Shown piece by piece: positions 62,938 through 64,000 of a DNA stretch of 64,000 nucleotides (position 1 is the first letter of the stretch; every line of letters begins with the position of its first letter). The stretch is from contig CAKZRQ010000030.1 of assembly GCA_937146645.1 (NCBI GenBank), positions 1 through 64,000 on the forward strand. Reading direction: 5' to 3'. The notes under the pieces were generated by a model. It searched no databases. It saw nothing but the letters and a program-made list of their open reading frames with translations, and was not told the DNA's origin. A program made the position numbers and the translations under genes. The stretch is from an uncultured Cyclobacteriaceae bacterium (lineage in GTDB: Bacteria > Bacteroidota > Bacteroidia > Cytophagales > Cyclobacteriaceae).

Positions 62938-64000
62938 TCAGAGCAATAATCTTCTTTGCTCCTCTGGCTTTAGTTTTTGGAATCTGAAGTAAGCGAGTAC
63001 TGAAATAACTATCAAAATTATGGTCAGTACATAGACCCAAAATGGAACTGGTACCGGGTCACCTTTGGCGTAGCTATGTAATCCCGAGAGGTAGTAATTC
63101 ACCCCAAAGGATGTCATGATGATGGAGCCAAATGCCCAAAGACTGGCAAGATTATAAATGATTGAGCTTCGCGTTCCAGGGATTAATCGCAAGTGAAGTA
63201 CCACTGCATAAACAAGGATAGAAATCAAAGCCCATGTTTCTTTGGGGTCCCAGGCCCAGTATCTTCCCCAGCTCTCATTCGCCCAGACGCCGCCCAAAAA
63301 TGTTCCGATGGTAAGAAGAAATAAACCTATCGTAATGGATAACTCATTCACTACGATCAACTCTTTCATGGAAAGCCACCATCTGGAATTAGGATTTACC
63401 GGTTTCAGAATGAGTAAACAGAGACTGAGCAATGCAATTATCGCCGATAGGGCCAAAGGGGCATAGCCACTCACAATTATGGCCACATGGATTTTCAACC
63501 AATAGGAGTGAAGTACCGGCATCAGATTGGTGATTTCCGGATTCAGCCAGTCTAAAAATCCGACAAAAAGCAGGGTTCCTGAGAATAGGAGTGCCAGAGG
63601 GATGGTGAATTTGGACTTACTCGAAAAAATCAATCCAAAAAGTAAAATCCCCCATGCCACAAAAACCATCATTTCAAATCCATCGCTCCATGGCGGATGC
63701 TTTGCAATGTACCATCTTAAGGCTAGATGAAAGGTGAATACCCCCCATCCAATCCAGCTTAATATTGAGCCTGTTTTCCAAAGCACATGCAAGACTTTTC
63801 CCGATTTAAAAAGTCGGATGATTCCCAAAATCAACATGACCAGTCCAAGTAACCAGAAGATCCCAAATAGCCTGTTTCCCAGGTTTAATTGGTTGTAAAG
63901 GAGCTCCCCTCTGATTTCTTTTTCGCTTGGATAGACTTTTTCTCCGGCCTTTTGCTGATAGAGCGAAATATATCCAAGAGCCTCATCAGCGCTGGTCCAT
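62938..64000 (-). CDS. cytochrome c biogenesis protein CcsA-type, cut by window edge
   Basis: The C-terminal part of a membrane protein for haem export and cytochrome c maturation (system II). The frame stays open to the right edge (reading ...LGLVMLILGII upstream of the first Met at 63837), so the start lies outside. Visible: several hydrophobic helices; HPPWSDGFEMMVFVAWG with the family tryptophans; YWLKIHVAIIVSGY; and the haem-handling ESWGRYWAWDPKETWALIS with conserved Trp and a following HLRL histidine region. In Bacteroidota CcsA is often fused behind ResB, and about 50 residues of soluble sequence precede the first helix here, consistent with fusion. It is upstream of the S9 peptidase gene. 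Confidence 0.88.
   Translation of the reverse strand, partial: WTSADEALGYISLYQQKAGEKVYPSEKEIRGELLYNQLNLGNRLFGIFWLLGLVMLILGIIRLFKSGKVLHVLWKTGSILSWIGWGVFTFHLALRWYIAKHPPWSDGFEMMVFVAWGILLFGLIFSSKSKFTIPLALLFSGTLLFVGFLDWLNPEITNLMPVLHSYWLKIHVAIIVSGYAPLALSAIIALLSLCLLILKPVNPNSRWWLSMKELIVVNELSITIGLFLLTIGTFLGGVWANESWGRYWAWDPKETWALISILVYAVVLHLRLIPGTRSSIIYNLASLWAFGSIIMTSFGVNYYLSGLHSYAKGDPVPVPFWVYVLTIILIVISVLAYFRFQKLKPEEQRRLLL

Noticed and set aside
1-64000. tRNA, rRNA, CRISPR or insertion sequences
   Set aside because: Reading the gaps I found no cloverleaf with a conserved TTCGA arm, no spaced direct repeats and no transposase; a tRNAscan or BLAST would be needed to exclude them firmly.

Overview
The window is a chromosomal segment of a Bacteroidota bacterium, most likely Cytophagales (Cyclobacteriaceae/Algoriphagus-like). 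The pointers are a SusC/SusD pair, a PorT-type barrel gene behind menG (menaquinone plus type IX secretion), a bacillithiol gene (bshC), many Bacteroidota-specific DUF families (DUF5606, DUF3810, DUF2007-type, DUF5916), a CcsA-type cytochrome c maturation protein, and repeated promoter boxes of the Bacteroidota form TTG / TAnnTTTG. The family-level placement is inference. I saw no rRNA, tRNA, CRISPR array, insertion sequence or phage block; most of the window reads as core genome with a few accessory cassettes.

Layout. 1-8 kb: MarC (cut by the left edge), RNase HI, a minus-strand run (EngB, DUF5606, a small unknown protein, a sugar isomerase-like protein), then menG-porT, an SDR, a VanX-like lipoprotein, a ThuA protein and Nfu. 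8-22 kb: DUF3810, a lipoprotein, an EamA exporter, DusB, an interleaved CPBP/DUF2007/CdsA trio, glutamate dehydrogenase, phosphatidylserine decarboxylase, a minus-strand operon M16-ispF-mnmD-unknown, then bshC and 5-FTHF cyclo-ligase. 22-28 kb: a 0.6 kb AT-rich gap and a susC-susD-lipoprotein operon closed by a strong terminator. 28-34 kb: the 2-oxoglutarate dehydrogenase genes sucA-odhB-lpdA.

35.0-37.7 kb holds the most interesting unit: a compact four-gene cassette made of two DUF2589-like proteins, a 375-residue unknown protein that shares a short strand motif with them, and a small zinc-ribbon protein. Its function is unknown to me. 37.7-50.4 kb: an M20 amidohydrolase, a soluble acyl-ACP desaturase, rbsK plus a GRP-type sugar transporter facing an esterase/SMP-30-like lipoprotein pair, an M19 dipeptidase, ClpB, a cysteine-rich mini-protein and a PNPOx-like protein. 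50.5-64 kb: a very large Asp-box propeller protein, a DPP4-type peptidase behind a DUF5916 barrel, a DsrE-like protein, a TspO-like membrane protein, a second S9 peptidase, and the C-terminal part of a CcsA (probably ResB-CcsA) protein cut by the right edge.

Together the genes suggest an aerobic heterotroph that lives on peptides and glycans. It has several exported peptidases (M16, M19, two S9, a VanX-like dipeptidase, an M20 hydrolase), glutamate dehydrogenase to feed 2-oxoglutarate into the TCA cycle, and TonB-dependent uptake. Start codons were moved inward wherever a signal peptide, family N-terminus or promoter box made an upstream extension implausible.
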